Shown: positions 1 to 10,800, numbered from the stretch's first letter. The stretch: DNA of 64,000 bases from Pseudozobellia sp. WGM2 (GCF_017810075.1 NZ_JADNYK010000004.1:310001-374000); one strand, 5' to 3'. A program made the numbers and translations. Notes: generated from the letters alone by a model not told the origin.

Positions 1-500
1 ACCGAAGCATATTGGTCCATAATTCCGCATTGGGTGCCGGCATAGGTATGTTCTGCAGTTTGAGAAAGTTGTACAATATCCAATTTAGATAAGCCCAAAT
101 CAAACAATTCGTTCAATCCATATGCCAAACCACATTCTAAAGCAGCAGAAGAACTTAAACCAGAACCTGTGGGCAAATTACTTTCTAATATGCAGTCAAA
201 ACCCTTAAGCTTATCGCTTCGCTTCAAAATCTCGTTTATTACTCCTAATATATAATTCTGCCATTCAACATTACTTCTTGCAATTCTATTTAAATTTAGC
301 TCAAACCCAGTGTCAAATGTTTTACTGTATACGTTGCAAGTATCTTTTGAACCATTCTTTTGCAATTCGAAGGTGATGTTTTTTTCGATTGCCGTGGGCA
401 ACACGTAGCCCATATTGTAATCGGTATGCTCACCTATAAGGTTAATTCTACCTGGGGAAACGACTTTTAATTCGGATGTAAAATCCTTAATAAACTGCAT
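1..500 (-). CDS. galK: Galactokinase, C-terminal part cut off by window edge
   Basis: This is a GHMP-family sugar kinase that phosphorylates galactose at C1, the first step of the cytoplasmic Leloir pathway. Only the first 166 or so residues lie in the window. The N-terminus shows the galactokinase signature (GRINLIGEHTDYN, about residues 18-30) and the glycine/serine-rich ATP loop LPTGSGLSSSAALE near residue 125, followed by a conserved GIMDQYAS segment at the window edge. The ATG at 498-500 is 9 bp after the stop of the upstream formylglycine-generating enzyme gene, so it is probably the distal member of the operon starting near 4626. Together with a sulfatase this suggests that desulfated galactose from algal galactan enters central metabolism here; that link is an inference. 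Confidence 0.93.
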   Translation of the reverse strand, partial: MQFIKDFTSELKVVSPGRINLIGEHTDYNMGYVLPTAIEKNITFELQKNGSKDTCNVYSKTFDTGFELNLNRIARSNVEWQNYILGVINEILKRSDKLKGFDCILESNLPTGSGLSSSAALECGLAYGLNELFDLGLSKLDIVQLSQTAEHTYAGTQCGIMDQYAS

Positions 501-509
501 ACTAATTTT

Positions 510-1655
510 TTAATTGGGGGTTTCTTTGACCATATCAACCGTCGCTACGGTTCTAAAACCTAAATGCTCTAAAGAAGAATCTAAACTGGTGGCCATACGC
601 GCCGAAACCCTATAGCTGGCGCAATAGGAAGCGTTACACAAAAAAGAGCCGCCTTTCATCACCTTTTCCCTAGCGTAGGGGTCGCGTTCATTATATGGTG
701 AGCCTGCCCCTTGTGGATTTTTTAATATGTTATTACCTGCACTCACTTCATTATAGTATTTGGTATCGTACCAATCTGAGGTCCATTCCCAAACATTTCC
801 TGCCATATCATAAAGTCCTAAACTATTCGGAGGATATGATTTTACGGGGGCCCGGTCTTCGTAACCATCTTTTTTGGTATTGGTTACAGGAAACTCACCT
901 TCCCAAGTGTTGGCTTTTTTTTCTAATTCACTACCATCGTCACCCCAAAAATAAGTAGTGTTCGTATTTTCTCCCCTCGCCGCCAACTCCCATTCCGCCT
1001 CCGTTGGCAAACGTCGATTTGCCCATTCGCAATAGGCAAGCGCATCTTCATAAGCAATATGAACTACCGGGTAGTTATCTTTACCCTCAATACTACTTCC
1101 AGGACCATTCGGCTCCCTCCAATTCGCACCGATGGTCCATTTCCACCATTGTGAAAAATCGTAAAGATTTTGCACGGTACTCTCCGTTTTTTTAAAAGTT
1201 AAAGAACCGGGTTGCAAAATTGAATCATGAGGCTTTGGAGTGCCGCCCGGAAGTTGTTTTTTCATCTCTTCCCAATCGATTTCCCTTTCTGCAACCGTTG
1301 TATAACCTGAATCTTCGACAAACTTTTTGAACTCTGCATTGGTGACTTCCGTTGCATCGATAAAAAAGCCATCTATCGCTACTCTATGGGCAGGTTTCTC
1401 ATGGGCCATAGCCTGCTGATCTTGAGCTACCGCACCCTTTTCAAATACCACCCCGGGCACCCAGACCATACCATCTGGAGCTGTTAAACTATCGGGTATA
1501 TTTTCAATAACAGTTGTATCGACGACTATTTCTTCTTTCTTACTGACAACCTCAGATCGGCTCTCAGTATCGATGGTGTTCTTTTTTTGATCTTTGCAAG
1601 AAATCGTTAGTGAAATAATACCGTAGACCAGAAAAATTCGAGTGTAAATATGCAT
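510..1655 (-). CDS. Formylglycine-generating enzyme (SUMF1/FGE-type lipoprotein)
   Basis: The 381-residue protein belongs to the FGE-sulfatase (SUMF1) family, which oxidises the active-site cysteine of type I sulfatases to formylglycine. The N-terminus is a lipoprotein signal with Cys20 in an LTISC lipobox, so the enzyme is probably periplasm-facing. The C-terminus has the diagnostic block KGGSFLCNASYCASYR, with both cysteines (Cys340, Cys345) that form the catalytic pair in aerobic FGE, then an ARMATSLDSS..LGFRTV ending. Many SUMF1-domain proteins lack these cysteines, so this copy looks catalytically competent. It lies 30 bp downstream of a sulfatase with a C-x-P-x-R motif, its likely client. 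Family assignment is firm; the client is inferred from position. Confidence 0.9.
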   Translation of the reverse strand: MHIYTRIFLVYGIISLTISCKDQKKNTIDTESRSEVVSKKEEIVVDTTVIENIPDSLTAPDGMVWVPGVVFEKGAVAQDQQAMAHEKPAHRVAIDGFFIDATEVTNAEFKKFVEDSGYTTVAEREIDWEEMKKQLPGGTPKPHDSILQPGSLTFKKTESTVQNLYDFSQWWKWTIGANWREPNGPGSSIEGKDNYPVVHIAYEDALAYCEWANRRLPTEAEWELAARGENTNTTYFWGDDGSELEKKANTWEGEFPVTNTKKDGYEDRAPVKSYPPNSLGLYDMAGNVWEWTSDWYDTKYYNEVSAGNNILKNPQGAGSPYNERDPYAREKVMKGGSFLCNASYCASYRVSARMATSLDSSLEHLGFRTVATVDMVKETPN

Positions 1656-1685
1656 GTAAATTTTTAAAAATTCGGAATGGTAAAT

Positions 1686-3263
1686 TTACTTATTATTGGC
1701 AATTAACCCACCTTCTATAGCCGGCATTTTAAAATGTTCCAATTCTGGAGTTTCTCTTTGCTCTTTAAAAATTTCAATTGCCCTATCAATAATTTCAGGA
1801 TGTTGCTCAGCAACATTGTTCTGTTCTGTTGGGTCTTTTTTCAAATCGTACAATTCTAGTGTTGCCGGTTTGTTATTGGTTAGGTTTTGCCGAACCACTT
1901 TCCAATCACCTATACGAATCGCTATTTGACCTCCATAACTGGGAAACTCCCAATACATAAAATCATGTTCAACCTGCTCTCCCTCAGATATCATAGTGGG
2001 CAGTATACTTATGCCATCGGTATCATCAGGTAGTTCGTAACCGGCTACATCAGCAAAAGTTGCAAGCATGTCGTAGTGAGCAGATTGTAGGTCACTTTCG
2101 GTACCGGCCTGAATATGCTTTGGCCATGAAGCAATCATCGGCACACGAATACCCCCTTCGTATAAATACCCCTTGCCCCTACCATGGGTACCCTCAAAAG
2201 GTTTAGCACTCTCAAAAAATTCAGGGTCTGCACCCCCTGCGTAGCTTGGGCCATTGTCTGAAGTAAACACGATCAAAGTGTTCTCATAAAGGCCTTCGTC
2301 TTTCAACTGCTCAACCAATTTACCTATGTTTTCATCAAAATAAGATACCATAGCAGCATAGGCCGCATGGGGATTTTTATGAGGAAAATATCCTTTATCA
2401 CCTAGGTAAGGTTCTTCAGCACCAAATTTCTCGATGTAATAATCTACCCAACGCTGCGGAGCTTGAAGCGCTACATGTGGTATCGGTGACGCCCAATATA
2501 AAAAGAAGGGTTTGTCACTACTTCTTTCTACAAAATTTGTGAGTTCTTCGAACATTAAGTCCGGTGCATAATCTGTTAAATTAAAATCGGCGTAACTTTC
2601 AATATCGTTAGGGTCCGCCCCCTCAGGCAGCTTGGTGTTGGGCGCAATCGTGTCATTGGCCAAAGGCACCCTATTTTCATTTTTATAAAGATGCAATGGG
2701 TAGTACGTATGGGCCTGTCTTTGACAGTTGAATCCATAGAAAAAATCAAAACCCATGGTAGTTGGTAAAGAATGGGTATGTGGCGCACCTAAGCCCCATT
2801 TACCCACCATTCCTGTTGTATAGCCTGCTTCTTTTAAGCGGTGGGCCATAGTAATTGTCGATTTCGGCATTGGGCCTTGACCTTCTAAAGTTGAGTCTTT
2901 AGCCATGGCCTTATAATTCCATACCTCACCTCGTTCTTTCCATTCCGAATTACTTCTAATATAAGCATGACCCGCATGTTTTCCGGTTAGCAACATATAT
3001 CTCGCCGGAGCGCAAACCGGGGCGCTACTATAGTGCTGGGTAAACCTCATTCCCGATTTGGCCAAAGCATCGATGTTCGGGGTCTCTATTTTTTCTTGTC
3101 CAAAAACACCGATTTCCGCGTAGCCCAAATCATCGGCAAGAATGTAAATGATATTTGGTTTAGTGTTCGATTGAACCTTACTTTCAGTTTTTGGTGATTC
3201 TTTACATGACCAAAAAAGTGTCCCCGCCATAAGCAGGGACATTATTGATTTTATCGATAACAT
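1686..3263 (-). CDS. Type I (S1 family) sulfatase lipoprotein
   Basis: The 525-residue protein is a formylglycine-dependent arylsulfatase-type enzyme. It has a lipoprotein signal (Cys20 in LFWSC), the metal-binding start NIIYILADDLGY (Asp44/Asp45), and the S1 signature C-A-P-A-R at 84-88, where Cys84 would be converted to formylglycine. A second metal-site motif, TSDNGPS, lies in the middle. Length and layout fit S1 sulfatases of marine Bacteroidetes, which remove sulfate esters from algal polysaccharides. The substrate cannot be read from sequence; the neighbouring galactokinase hints at a sulfated galactan. It lies 13 bp after the oxidoreductase gene and 30 bp before the FGE gene, consistent with one operon. 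Confidence 0.93.
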   Translation of the reverse strand: MLSIKSIMSLLMAGTLFWSCKESPKTESKVQSNTKPNIIYILADDLGYAEIGVFGQEKIETPNIDALAKSGMRFTQHYSSAPVCAPARYMLLTGKHAGHAYIRSNSEWKERGEVWNYKAMAKDSTLEGQGPMPKSTITMAHRLKEAGYTTGMVGKWGLGAPHTHSLPTTMGFDFFYGFNCQRQAHTYYPLHLYKNENRVPLANDTIAPNTKLPEGADPNDIESYADFNLTDYAPDLMFEELTNFVERSSDKPFFLYWASPIPHVALQAPQRWVDYYIEKFGAEEPYLGDKGYFPHKNPHAAYAAMVSYFDENIGKLVEQLKDEGLYENTLIVFTSDNGPSYAGGADPEFFESAKPFEGTHGRGKGYLYEGGIRVPMIASWPKHIQAGTESDLQSAHYDMLATFADVAGYELPDDTDGISILPTMISEGEQVEHDFMYWEFPSYGGQIAIRIGDWKVVRQNLTNNKPATLELYDLKKDPTEQNNVAEQHPEIIDRAIEIFKEQRETPELEHFKMPAIEGGLIANNK

Positions 3264-3276
3264 AAATACTGTTATT

Positions 3277-4626
3277 TTATATTACAGTTGTTTTACCAGG
3301 AGTTGGAATTTCGTACATTCCCTCGTCATTAGGCTGAACGGGTGCAGGAGAATCCCACGTCAGGTTTTCAGGAGCCAAAGCGAGGTTAGATTGCATGGCT
3401 TCATCCCATTTGATTACTTTACCGGAATAAGTTGCCATTCGACCGATTATAGCACTCATGGTACTTTTAGCTCCATTTTCTGCATCGGAAATTACTCCCC
3501 CGTTGCGAATCGACTCGAATAGTTTTACATGTTCGACTTGATATGGGTTCGGATCGTCTTTACCTCGGTGTTCAAAAATCGTTTGACCGCTCCAATCTTT
3601 TAAAGTGGCATTATCCCCTTCAGTGGAAACCGTTCCCTTTGTTCCCTGAAAAAATTCAGATACCCTACTCATAGTTTCAGGCTGATGTCGGCACTGACTT
3701 GCAATCACCGCCCCACTTGGGTAGGTAAACTCTACAAAATGGTGATCGTAAATTTCGCCGTGGTCTTTGCCGGTTCGAACCTGTCTACCGCCCATACCCT
3801 GCGCTGAAATCGGATATTCACCTATGAACCAGTTGGCAACATCGATATTGTGAATATGCTGCTCCAGAATATGATCGCCGCAAAGCCAGTTGAAGTAATA
3901 CCAATTCCGCATTTGATACTCTAATTCGGTTTGGGTCGGCTGGCGCTCACGCACCCAGACGCCACCGCTATTCCAATACACTTGACCTGATACGATAGAA
4001 CCAATGGCATCTTTTTTCAGGTGATCCATAGCGGCCAAGTAACTATCTTGATAATGACGCTGCAAACCTACCACTACATTCAATTTTTTCTCCTTTGCCA
4101 TTTTTGCTGCCGCCAATACCTTTCTAACCCCGGGCACGTCTGTGGCTACAGGTTTTTCCATAAACACATGCTTATCATTATTTATGGCATACTCAAAATG
4201 TTGAGGACGAAAACCTGGAGGAGTTGCCAGAATGACCACGTCAGCCAAATCAATTGCTTTTTGAGCGGCATCAAAGCCCACGAACTGATTTTTCTCCTTC
4301 ACGTTTACCTTTTTGGTTTCTCCCAAGGCTTTTGAAATATTCATCAGACTACTTTTCAAGCGGTCTTCAAATGCATCGGCCATGGCTACCAATTCTACGT
4401 TCTCGTCTGCATTAAGTGCCTGTACCGCGGCCCCGGTTCCGCGACCACCACAGCCCACCAAGGCTAACTTCAGCTTTTTGTCACCTAGAACATTTACCAT
4501 TCCGTTCATTTGCAAATTGGGCAGAAGCATAGAACCACCAGTGAATAATGCGGTGTTTCTTACAAAATCTCTTCTAGAATTTTTTGTTGAAAAAGCTTCA
4601 GAGCTTTTCTTTTCTGATTTTTTCAT
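3277..4626 (-). CDS. Gfo/Idh/MocA-family oxidoreductase with Tat signal
   Basis: The 449-residue NAD(P)-dependent dehydrogenase-fold protein has a twin-arginine signal (SRRDFVR, Arg18-Arg19), so it is probably exported folded with its cofactor. The Rossmann glycine motif is GCGGRGTG at 58-65 and the family EKPVATD motif follows, the lysine of which is usually catalytic. Exported members of this family are frequent in Bacteroidetes polysaccharide loci and act on sugar derivatives, but substrates are mostly unknown. GH109-like glycosidase activity is possible in this superfamily, though the sequence is not obviously GH109. It is the first gene of the minus-strand operon with the sulfatase, FGE and galactokinase, and its start faces the divergent transporter gene. 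Confidence 0.85.
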   Translation of the reverse strand: MKKSEKKSSEAFSTKNSRRDFVRNTALFTGGSMLLPNLQMNGMVNVLGDKKLKLALVGCGGRGTGAAVQALNADENVELVAMADAFEDRLKSSLMNISKALGETKKVNVKEKNQFVGFDAAQKAIDLADVVILATPPGFRPQHFEYAINNDKHVFMEKPVATDVPGVRKVLAAAKMAKEKKLNVVVGLQRHYQDSYLAAMDHLKKDAIGSIVSGQVYWNSGGVWVRERQPTQTELEYQMRNWYYFNWLCGDHILEQHIHNIDVANWFIGEYPISAQGMGGRQVRTGKDHGEIYDHHFVEFTYPSGAVIASQCRHQPETMSRVSEFFQGTKGTVSTEGDNATLKDWSGQTIFEHRGKDDPNPYQVEHVKLFESIRNGGVISDAENGAKSTMSAIIGRMATYSGKVIKWDEAMQSNLALAPENLTWDSPAPVQPNDEGMYEIPTPGKTTVI

Positions 4627-4993
4627 TTCTTATTGTTATTTAGTTGAATTTGGTTTATTCTCAGCAAAGTTGTGAATATATAAATAATATCTTACTCTAA
4701 CGTTTTCGTAATTGTGATTTTAACTGTTTTTAGCTAGACTATTATTTAACTATTCTAAGAACATAGCTTAATATCTAAGTACGAGAATTTTACGGAGATG
4801 TTTAAATGATTCTAACGGCTATCGATACAATTACTTTAACATTTCAGTGAAATTATTTTATCGGATAGATGCCTTTTTTTTTATCAATTACGGATTTTTG
4901 ATTTATCTTTCGTTGCAATTTTCGCAAAAAAACATACCTAAACCCTAATATTCTGAAACAGAATACTTAAAACAATAAACCAAATTATAACAA
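4627..4993. promoter_or_regulatory. Divergent intergenic region between oxidoreductase operon and MFS gene
   Basis: This 367-bp AT-rich gap holds no convincing gene. It must contain promoters for both divergent units. A weak -7-like element (TATCTTTC) lies about 80 bp before the MFS start. No clear operator repeat was recognised. Confidence 0.45.
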
Positions 4994-6262
4994 ATGGAAA
5001 CATCACCAAAAGTATCGGCAAGTAATGCCAACAGACTCTTCTATGCAAGTTGCTTTGCATTGATTACTACGGCTTTCTCCTTTGCCATTGCCGCAGGAAC
5101 TTTAGAACAATTAAAAACCGAATTAGCATTGAGCGCAAGCGAAGCGGGATTGATCTCTTCGATGTGGTTTTTAGGTTTTCCTATTTCTATGGTAATCGGT
5201 GGATTGATTTATCATAAAGTGGGTGGTAAAGCCATAATGCAATTTGCATTTTTTGCACATTCGATCGGTATTCTACTGTTAATATTCTCAGGTAGTTATA
5301 TGGGCTTGCTAATAGCCAATTTACTAATTGGTTTAGGAAACGGGTGTACTGAAGCCGCCTGTAACCCTATGATTGCCGATGCCTATCAAGGTACTCGTAT
5401 GAGTAAAATGATGAACCGCTTTCACATGTGGTTTCCCGGGGGTATTGCATTAGGCAGTTTACTATCTGGAGGAATGACCCAACTCGGAATTCTAGGACAG
5501 AATCAAGTATGGTTGCTTTTAATTCCTGCCCTTATTTATGCATTTTTATTCTTCGGTCAAACATGGCCAAAAGCCAAAGTAGAGGAAGCTGCAAGCTTAT
5601 CGGGAAATTTAAAAGCGATGCTATCGCCTTTATTCATTTTCATGATTATCTGTATGGCCTTAACTGCCATTACCGAGTTTGGCCCGAACCAATGGGTAGG
5701 ACTAATTTTATCAAGTAGTGGAGCGCACCCTATGTTGATTTTGGCGTTAACATCAGGTTTAATGGCGATTGCTCGATTCTTTGGGGGAGACATGGTCAAC
5801 AGATTTGATCAGACCGGTGTTCTATTGGGATCTGCCGTATTGGCCTTGTTCGGCCTCTTTCTATTCAGTTCACAGACAGGAACAATGGCCTATGTAGCTG
5901 CAGTTTTCTTTGCCTTGGGTATTGCCTATTTTTGGCCCAACATGCTTGGTTTCATTGCTGATAAAATACCGAAAAGTGGTGCTTTAGGCCTTTCTATCAT
6001 GGGTGCGGTAGGCATGTTCTCCTCTTCAATTTTTCAACCTATCATCGGAACTTGGATCGATAAAGATCAAGAGATGGCGGCAGCACAGGGTTTAGCTGGT
6101 GAAGAGTTGAAACTTGTTGCTGGTCAAGCCACAATTGGCACAATGACCATATTCCCCATAATTTTGATAGTACTTTTTACGATTCTATATTTCTGGGTAC
6201 GCAACAATAAAGCCAAAAGCAGTGCTCAAGCCAATTCACAGGCGGAGACTACTGCCATGTAA
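4994..6262 (+). CDS. MFS transporter, sugar permease-like
   Basis: The 422-residue protein has about 12 hydrophobic segments and the major facilitator fold. The first half contains IGGLIYHKVGGKA, resembling the loop 2-3 motif, and a GLGNGCTEAACNPMIAD stretch typical of FucP-like sugar:H+ symporters. It is divergently transcribed from the sulfatase/galactokinase operon, so a mono- or disaccharide from that pathway, such as galactose, is a reasonable substrate guess. Specificity cannot be read from sequence. A strong terminator follows 30 bp after the stop. Confidence 0.82.
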   Translation: METSPKVSASNANRLFYASCFALITTAFSFAIAAGTLEQLKTELALSASEAGLISSMWFLGFPISMVIGGLIYHKVGGKAIMQFAFFAHSIGILLLIFSGSYMGLLIANLLIGLGNGCTEAACNPMIADAYQGTRMSKMMNRFHMWFPGGIALGSLLSGGMTQLGILGQNQVWLLLIPALIYAFLFFGQTWPKAKVEEAASLSGNLKAMLSPLFIFMIICMALTAITEFGPNQWVGLILSSSGAHPMLILALTSGLMAIARFFGGDMVNRFDQTGVLLGSAVLALFGLFLFSSQTGTMAYVAAVFFALGIAYFWPNMLGFIADKIPKSGALGLSIMGAVGMFSSSIFQPIIGTWIDKDQEMAAAQGLAGEELKLVAGQATIGTMTIFPIILIVLFTILYFWVRNNKAKSSAQANSQAETTAM

Positions 6263-6293
6263 AGTAAAGGAAATTCTATCAGTAAACGAAAAG

Positions 6294-6321
6294 CGGTTCC
6301 GTACTCGGAACCGTTTTTTTT
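6294..6321 (+). terminator. Rho-independent terminator after MFS gene
   Basis: A perfect 8-bp stem (CGGTTCCG / CGGAACCG) with a TACT loop is followed by eight T residues. It lies between convergent genes. A short A-rich stretch on the other side may let it also stop the opposing transcript. Confidence 0.9.
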
Positions 6322-6323
6322 GT

Positions 6324-7766
6324 TTACAATATCACCAATTCGGTTTTCTTGAATTGTGATTTCACCGCATCACACACGGGGCAGGTGTATGTTTCCGGTA
6401 CTTCGGCAAATGGCGTTCCGGCCGAAATGCTTGCGGCAGCATCACCGTATTGGTCATCATAAACTGTGAGACAAGATGAGCATTGATAGATTGCACGAAC
6501 GGTCTGTTCATCTTTAGTGGCTGTCGGTTTAGAGGCCGAAGCAATTTTTTCAGAACCCAATTGATCAAAATATTTTTTACTAAGTTCCATCAATAAACCT
6601 GGTAGTTCAATTTTATCAACGTCATGCGCAAAGGCTACATATTTTTGAATATTAGGATCAAAATTTTCAAAGTGAAGAACGTTATATGTAGGCCTAACCT
6701 CAAAATCTTTAACTATCGCAGGTGGTGCGTTCTTTTCTATCAAAACTGAGGCGAAATGTGATCTTTTGCCCACATCGTTACTGATTCCGAAAGTTAAACC
6801 ATAGGTGCTTATATCGTTTTGATCAAAACTTCGAACCAAGAACTTCTTAAGTTCAAGAGCTTCGCTATCATCGACCGGCAAATGCCAATTCATTTCTAGC
6901 TGAGAATGCCGAACATTAATACCTCTCTGCCCCAGAAAACGCTCAAGCTCGGGTCGGGCAGACTTTTTTATGCCCTTGATGATAAAAGATTTCCACGGAG
7001 TGATACATATCTTACCAATACTATTATCAAGACAAAAACCACAGAATTCTTTCAAAAATTCAAGGTTGTAGTTGTTGTTTCGCCAATATAGGCCCAACCA
7101 ATATTGATCAAGGCCCATTCTGTTCATGCCTTCGTAGTAAGGAAATTTTATGTAAGGTATTTCAAGTTCCTTATCTATCGTTCGACTATTGGCATCTAAC
7201 TTTTTATTCAAAATAAACGCCAATTCTTCGACATCCGCTACATCCTCATATATATCTTCAATAGTTTTTGCGAACGTAGTAATATCCCAACTGTAAATTA
7301 GAACCGGGTAATACGCCGATTTTTCCCAATGTGGCAATTTTAGGTTTAGGTACCAATAATCTTCATTCTCGGAAGCTATAAAATTCAAGTTACCATTGAA
7401 CAAAGGCACCAATCTTTGTTTTGGGTCGGTGATATTAATTTTTAGTTTAGGACTGTAATCAAAACCCTCTAAAATATAGAGGTAGGTAGAACCTTTTAAC
7501 CAATGGGTCATCTCAAAAATATCGGCCGACACGTAAGATGAAACGATATTTTGAAAATTTCTGTTCGATTCAATTTCTACATTGAACTTAGAAATATTAT
7601 CGAGTAACTTATCATCTTCACCTTTTAAGGGGAATAATAAATCTTGCCTTGAACCGAAAAAAACTTCTTTGAGGCCAACAGCTTCAAGCATGGCAATACA
7701 ATCTTTAAGCTCCCCTGGGGAAGTAACCCCACCTTTAAGCATAATTCTATGTAAATTATCATTCAT
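6324..7766 (-). CDS. Nitrite/sulfite reductase-like protein with C-terminal rubredoxin domain
   Basis: The 480-residue protein ends in a rubredoxin domain (YQCSSC near residue 431 and CPVC near residue 465) that would bind one iron by four cysteines. The N-terminal 400 residues begin with KGGVTSPGELKDCIAMLEAVGLKEVFFGSRQDL, which resembles the ferredoxin-like half-domain of nitrite/sulfite reductases, and a second such segment appears near GLDNSIGKICITPWKS-type sequence in the middle. I see no C-x5-C plus C-x3-C pair, so it probably does not bind siroheme/[4Fe-4S] and is unlikely to be a reductase itself. It starts 48 bp after the nitrate reductase gene and is probably cotranscribed. An electron-carrier or assembly role in nitrate assimilation is an inference. 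Confidence 0.75.
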   Translation of the reverse strand: MNDNLHRIMLKGGVTSPGELKDCIAMLEAVGLKEVFFGSRQDLLFPLKGEDDKLLDNISKFNVEIESNRNFQNIVSSYVSADIFEMTHWLKGSTYLYILEGFDYSPKLKINITDPKQRLVPLFNGNLNFIASENEDYWYLNLKLPHWEKSAYYPVLIYSWDITTFAKTIEDIYEDVADVEELAFILNKKLDANSRTIDKELEIPYIKFPYYEGMNRMGLDQYWLGLYWRNNNYNLEFLKEFCGFCLDNSIGKICITPWKSFIIKGIKKSARPELERFLGQRGINVRHSQLEMNWHLPVDDSEALELKKFLVRSFDQNDISTYGLTFGISNDVGKRSHFASVLIEKNAPPAIVKDFEVRPTYNVLHFENFDPNIQKYVAFAHDVDKIELPGLLMELSKKYFDQLGSEKIASASKPTATKDEQTVRAIYQCSSCLTVYDDQYGDAAASISAGTPFAEVPETYTCPVCDAVKSQFKKTELVIL

Positions 7767-7814
7767 CTCTAGGTGATTTGTCCAAAAAATTCACTTATCA
7801 TTAACTAGTGCAGC

Positions 7815-10800
7815 CTATACCGTGGCCGCTTGTAATTGTGTATTCAATATCTCTTGTACTTCAGGTTTGCAGCTACCGCACCCAAGACCAGCACCGGTCT
7901 GCGCACAGAGCTTAGAAAACTCTTCGCATCCCGCATTGATTACGTCTATAATGTTGCCCTCTCCCACTTGGCTGCAAGAGCATACCAATTTGCCCTTTAA
8001 CGGTACCGAAGTGCTGTTTCCGCGTAGTAGTTCTTCCCTCTTCTCAGATAGCTCTATTTGATCTTCAATCAATCTCTTGAACTCGGCAAATTCATTTTTA
8101 TCACCCATTAGAATCGCCCCAAGCAACGTATCATCTTTAACGATACACTTTTTATAGTAACGCTTGCTTACATCCATAAAAATAATCTCTTCATAACTAG
8201 AATCGTTCGTCGGGGCATTGACCATACCCAAACTACAAAGATCCAAATCTTCAAACTTTAAAATATTCATCAAAACCGAACCATTGTACATACTTGCGTA
8301 GTCACCCATTATATATTTTGCGGCGATATCAGCTTGCTGTTCGGCCGCAGAAGTAATACCAAAAAGTGAATTCTTGAATTCAGCGATCTCGCCTAGGGCA
8401 AAAATATTGGGTTCACTGGTCTGTAAATATTCATTTACGATTACCCCCCTACTGGTTCTTATATCTGAAAATTTGGCCAATTCGATATTTGGTCGAGTGC
8501 CAATGGCGTAAACAATAGCATTACATTTTATGCTACGACCGGTTTTAAGGGTTACTGATAGTATATTTTTACGCCCTTTTTCTTCAAAAACGGTGCTCAC
8601 TTCATTATCGAAATAAATTTTGATGCCTCTTTCTGAAACATCTTCTGCCAATAAACGGCTTGCCACCCGATCTAGTTGCCTTTCCATAAGTCGTGGGGCC
8701 CGCTGTATAATACTTATATTGACATTTCTTCGTTTTAGGGCTGCGGCAAGCTCCAATCCTAGAAGTCCGCCCCCCACAATTACAACATGCTGTTCTTCAG
8801 CTGGCAAACCTGTCTCTTGTAGATACTTTCTAAGCTTGTCGGCATCACCCCGTTCACGCATCGTAAACCTTCCGGGCAAATTAATTTGAACATCACTTGG
8901 CACAAAGGCTCGGCTACCGGTCGCCATAACCAAAACATCATAGTTGTGTTCATTACCCGAATCATCGGTAACCTTCTGATTTTCTTTATCTATTTGCGTT
9001 ATACCTAGACCCGAATGTAAATGGATGCCTAACTTTTTCACCTCTCCTTTTTTCAATTTCTCCAAGGCTTCCCAAGTCAATTCATCGCTAACGTATTCCG
9101 GTAAAAGAACACGATTATAAAATGGGTCGCTCTCCCTTGAAAAAACATGAAGTTCATCTAGCTTATTCTTTGATCGATAGGTCTGAACGAAACGATAAGC
9201 TGCCGCCCCGGCACCGATAATCAAAACTTTTTGCTTTGGTTTCACATATTTTTCGACCTGAACCGCACAGTATTTGAAATCAGGTTCTTTTGATATGGGA
9301 TCTATAAGGTCATTGGTAATATTATTCGCCCTACCGAAATCATTATTGAGTACTTTGCCCCAATGCATCGGTAAAAAGACCACGCGTTCACGAATATCAA
9401 AATTCACCTTGACCTTAACCTGAACCTGCCCCCTTCTACTTTTAATTACGGCCACATCACCTTCTTTCAATCCTCTTAAATAAGCATCGACCTTATTCAT
9501 TTCTAAAAAAGGTTCTGGAATATGCGTAAGCAAACGCTTAACCTTACCGGTCTTGGTGCGGGTATGCCATTGATCTCGCACTCGACCGGTATTCAATATC
9601 AGAGGATAATCTGTAGAAATTTGCTCCGATTGATTATATAGCTTCGGAGGTGCATTAAAATGGGACCTTTCATCATTTGTATAAAATTGTAAGTCTGTAA
9701 ATAACCTTGGGGTGCCCTTGTGGTCGACACTGGGTACAGGCCATTGAAAACTGCCTTCAGTCTGTAAGCGATGGTAAGACAAGCCAGAAATATCGATATT
9801 AGTGCCTTTGGTCAATAAACAATGTTCGTCATAAACCTCACTTGCATTTTTATAATCAAAGCCGTTGTATTTCATTTTTTGGGCAAAGCGCCATAAAATT
9901 TCAACATCGGGAAGTGCTTCCCCAGGGGCATCGATAACCTTTGGCAGATAACTTATTCTACGCTCTGAATTGGTCATCGTACCTTCTTTTTCAAGCCAAC
10001 CTGCAGCCGGCAAAAGTAAGTCGGCGAACTTCGTCGTTTCAGAATTATGCGAAATGTCTTGTACAACCACGAAACTGGCATTCTGTAGCGCTTTTTCAGC
10101 TTTATTTGCATTGGGCAAACTCACTATGGGGTTGGTACAGATGATCCAAACAGCTTTCATTTTGCCACTTTCCAACGCATCGAACATCTCCGTAGCGGTG
10201 TAACCCGCTTCACCAGAAATAGCCTTGCCTCCCCAAAAGTCAGCAACTTCTTCACGATGTCTCGGGTTACCCAAATCTTTATGTGCCGCTAAAAGACTTG
10301 CCATGCCGCCAACTTCACGGCCTCCCATCGCATTTGGTTGTCCGGTAAGCGAAAAAGGACCAGAACCCGGTTTTCCGATTTGGCCTGTAAGCAAAGAAAG
10401 GTTCAACAGTGCCAAATTCTTGCTCACGCCAATAACGCTTTGGTTGAGTCCCATAGTCCACATTGATAGAAATGCTTTAGAATTACCAATATAGGCAGCG
10501 GCCTTACGAATTTCTTCAACTGTAATACCACACAGATCGGCCGCCTTTCTAAGGGTAAGCTGAAAAGCGCTCTCTTTACAAGCCTCGAAATTACTGGTGT
10601 GGTTCTTTATAAATTTTTTATCGATTTTTTTCTTCTCTATCAACCATCGGGCCATAGCATTAAAAAGAATCACATCGGTACCCGGTAAAATTTGCAGATG
10701 AAGGTCTGCTATCGCACAAGTTTGTGTTTTTCGAGGATCTACTACAATGATTTTCACATCGGGGTTTTCTTCTTTGTGCCTTTCGATCCTACGGAAAAGA

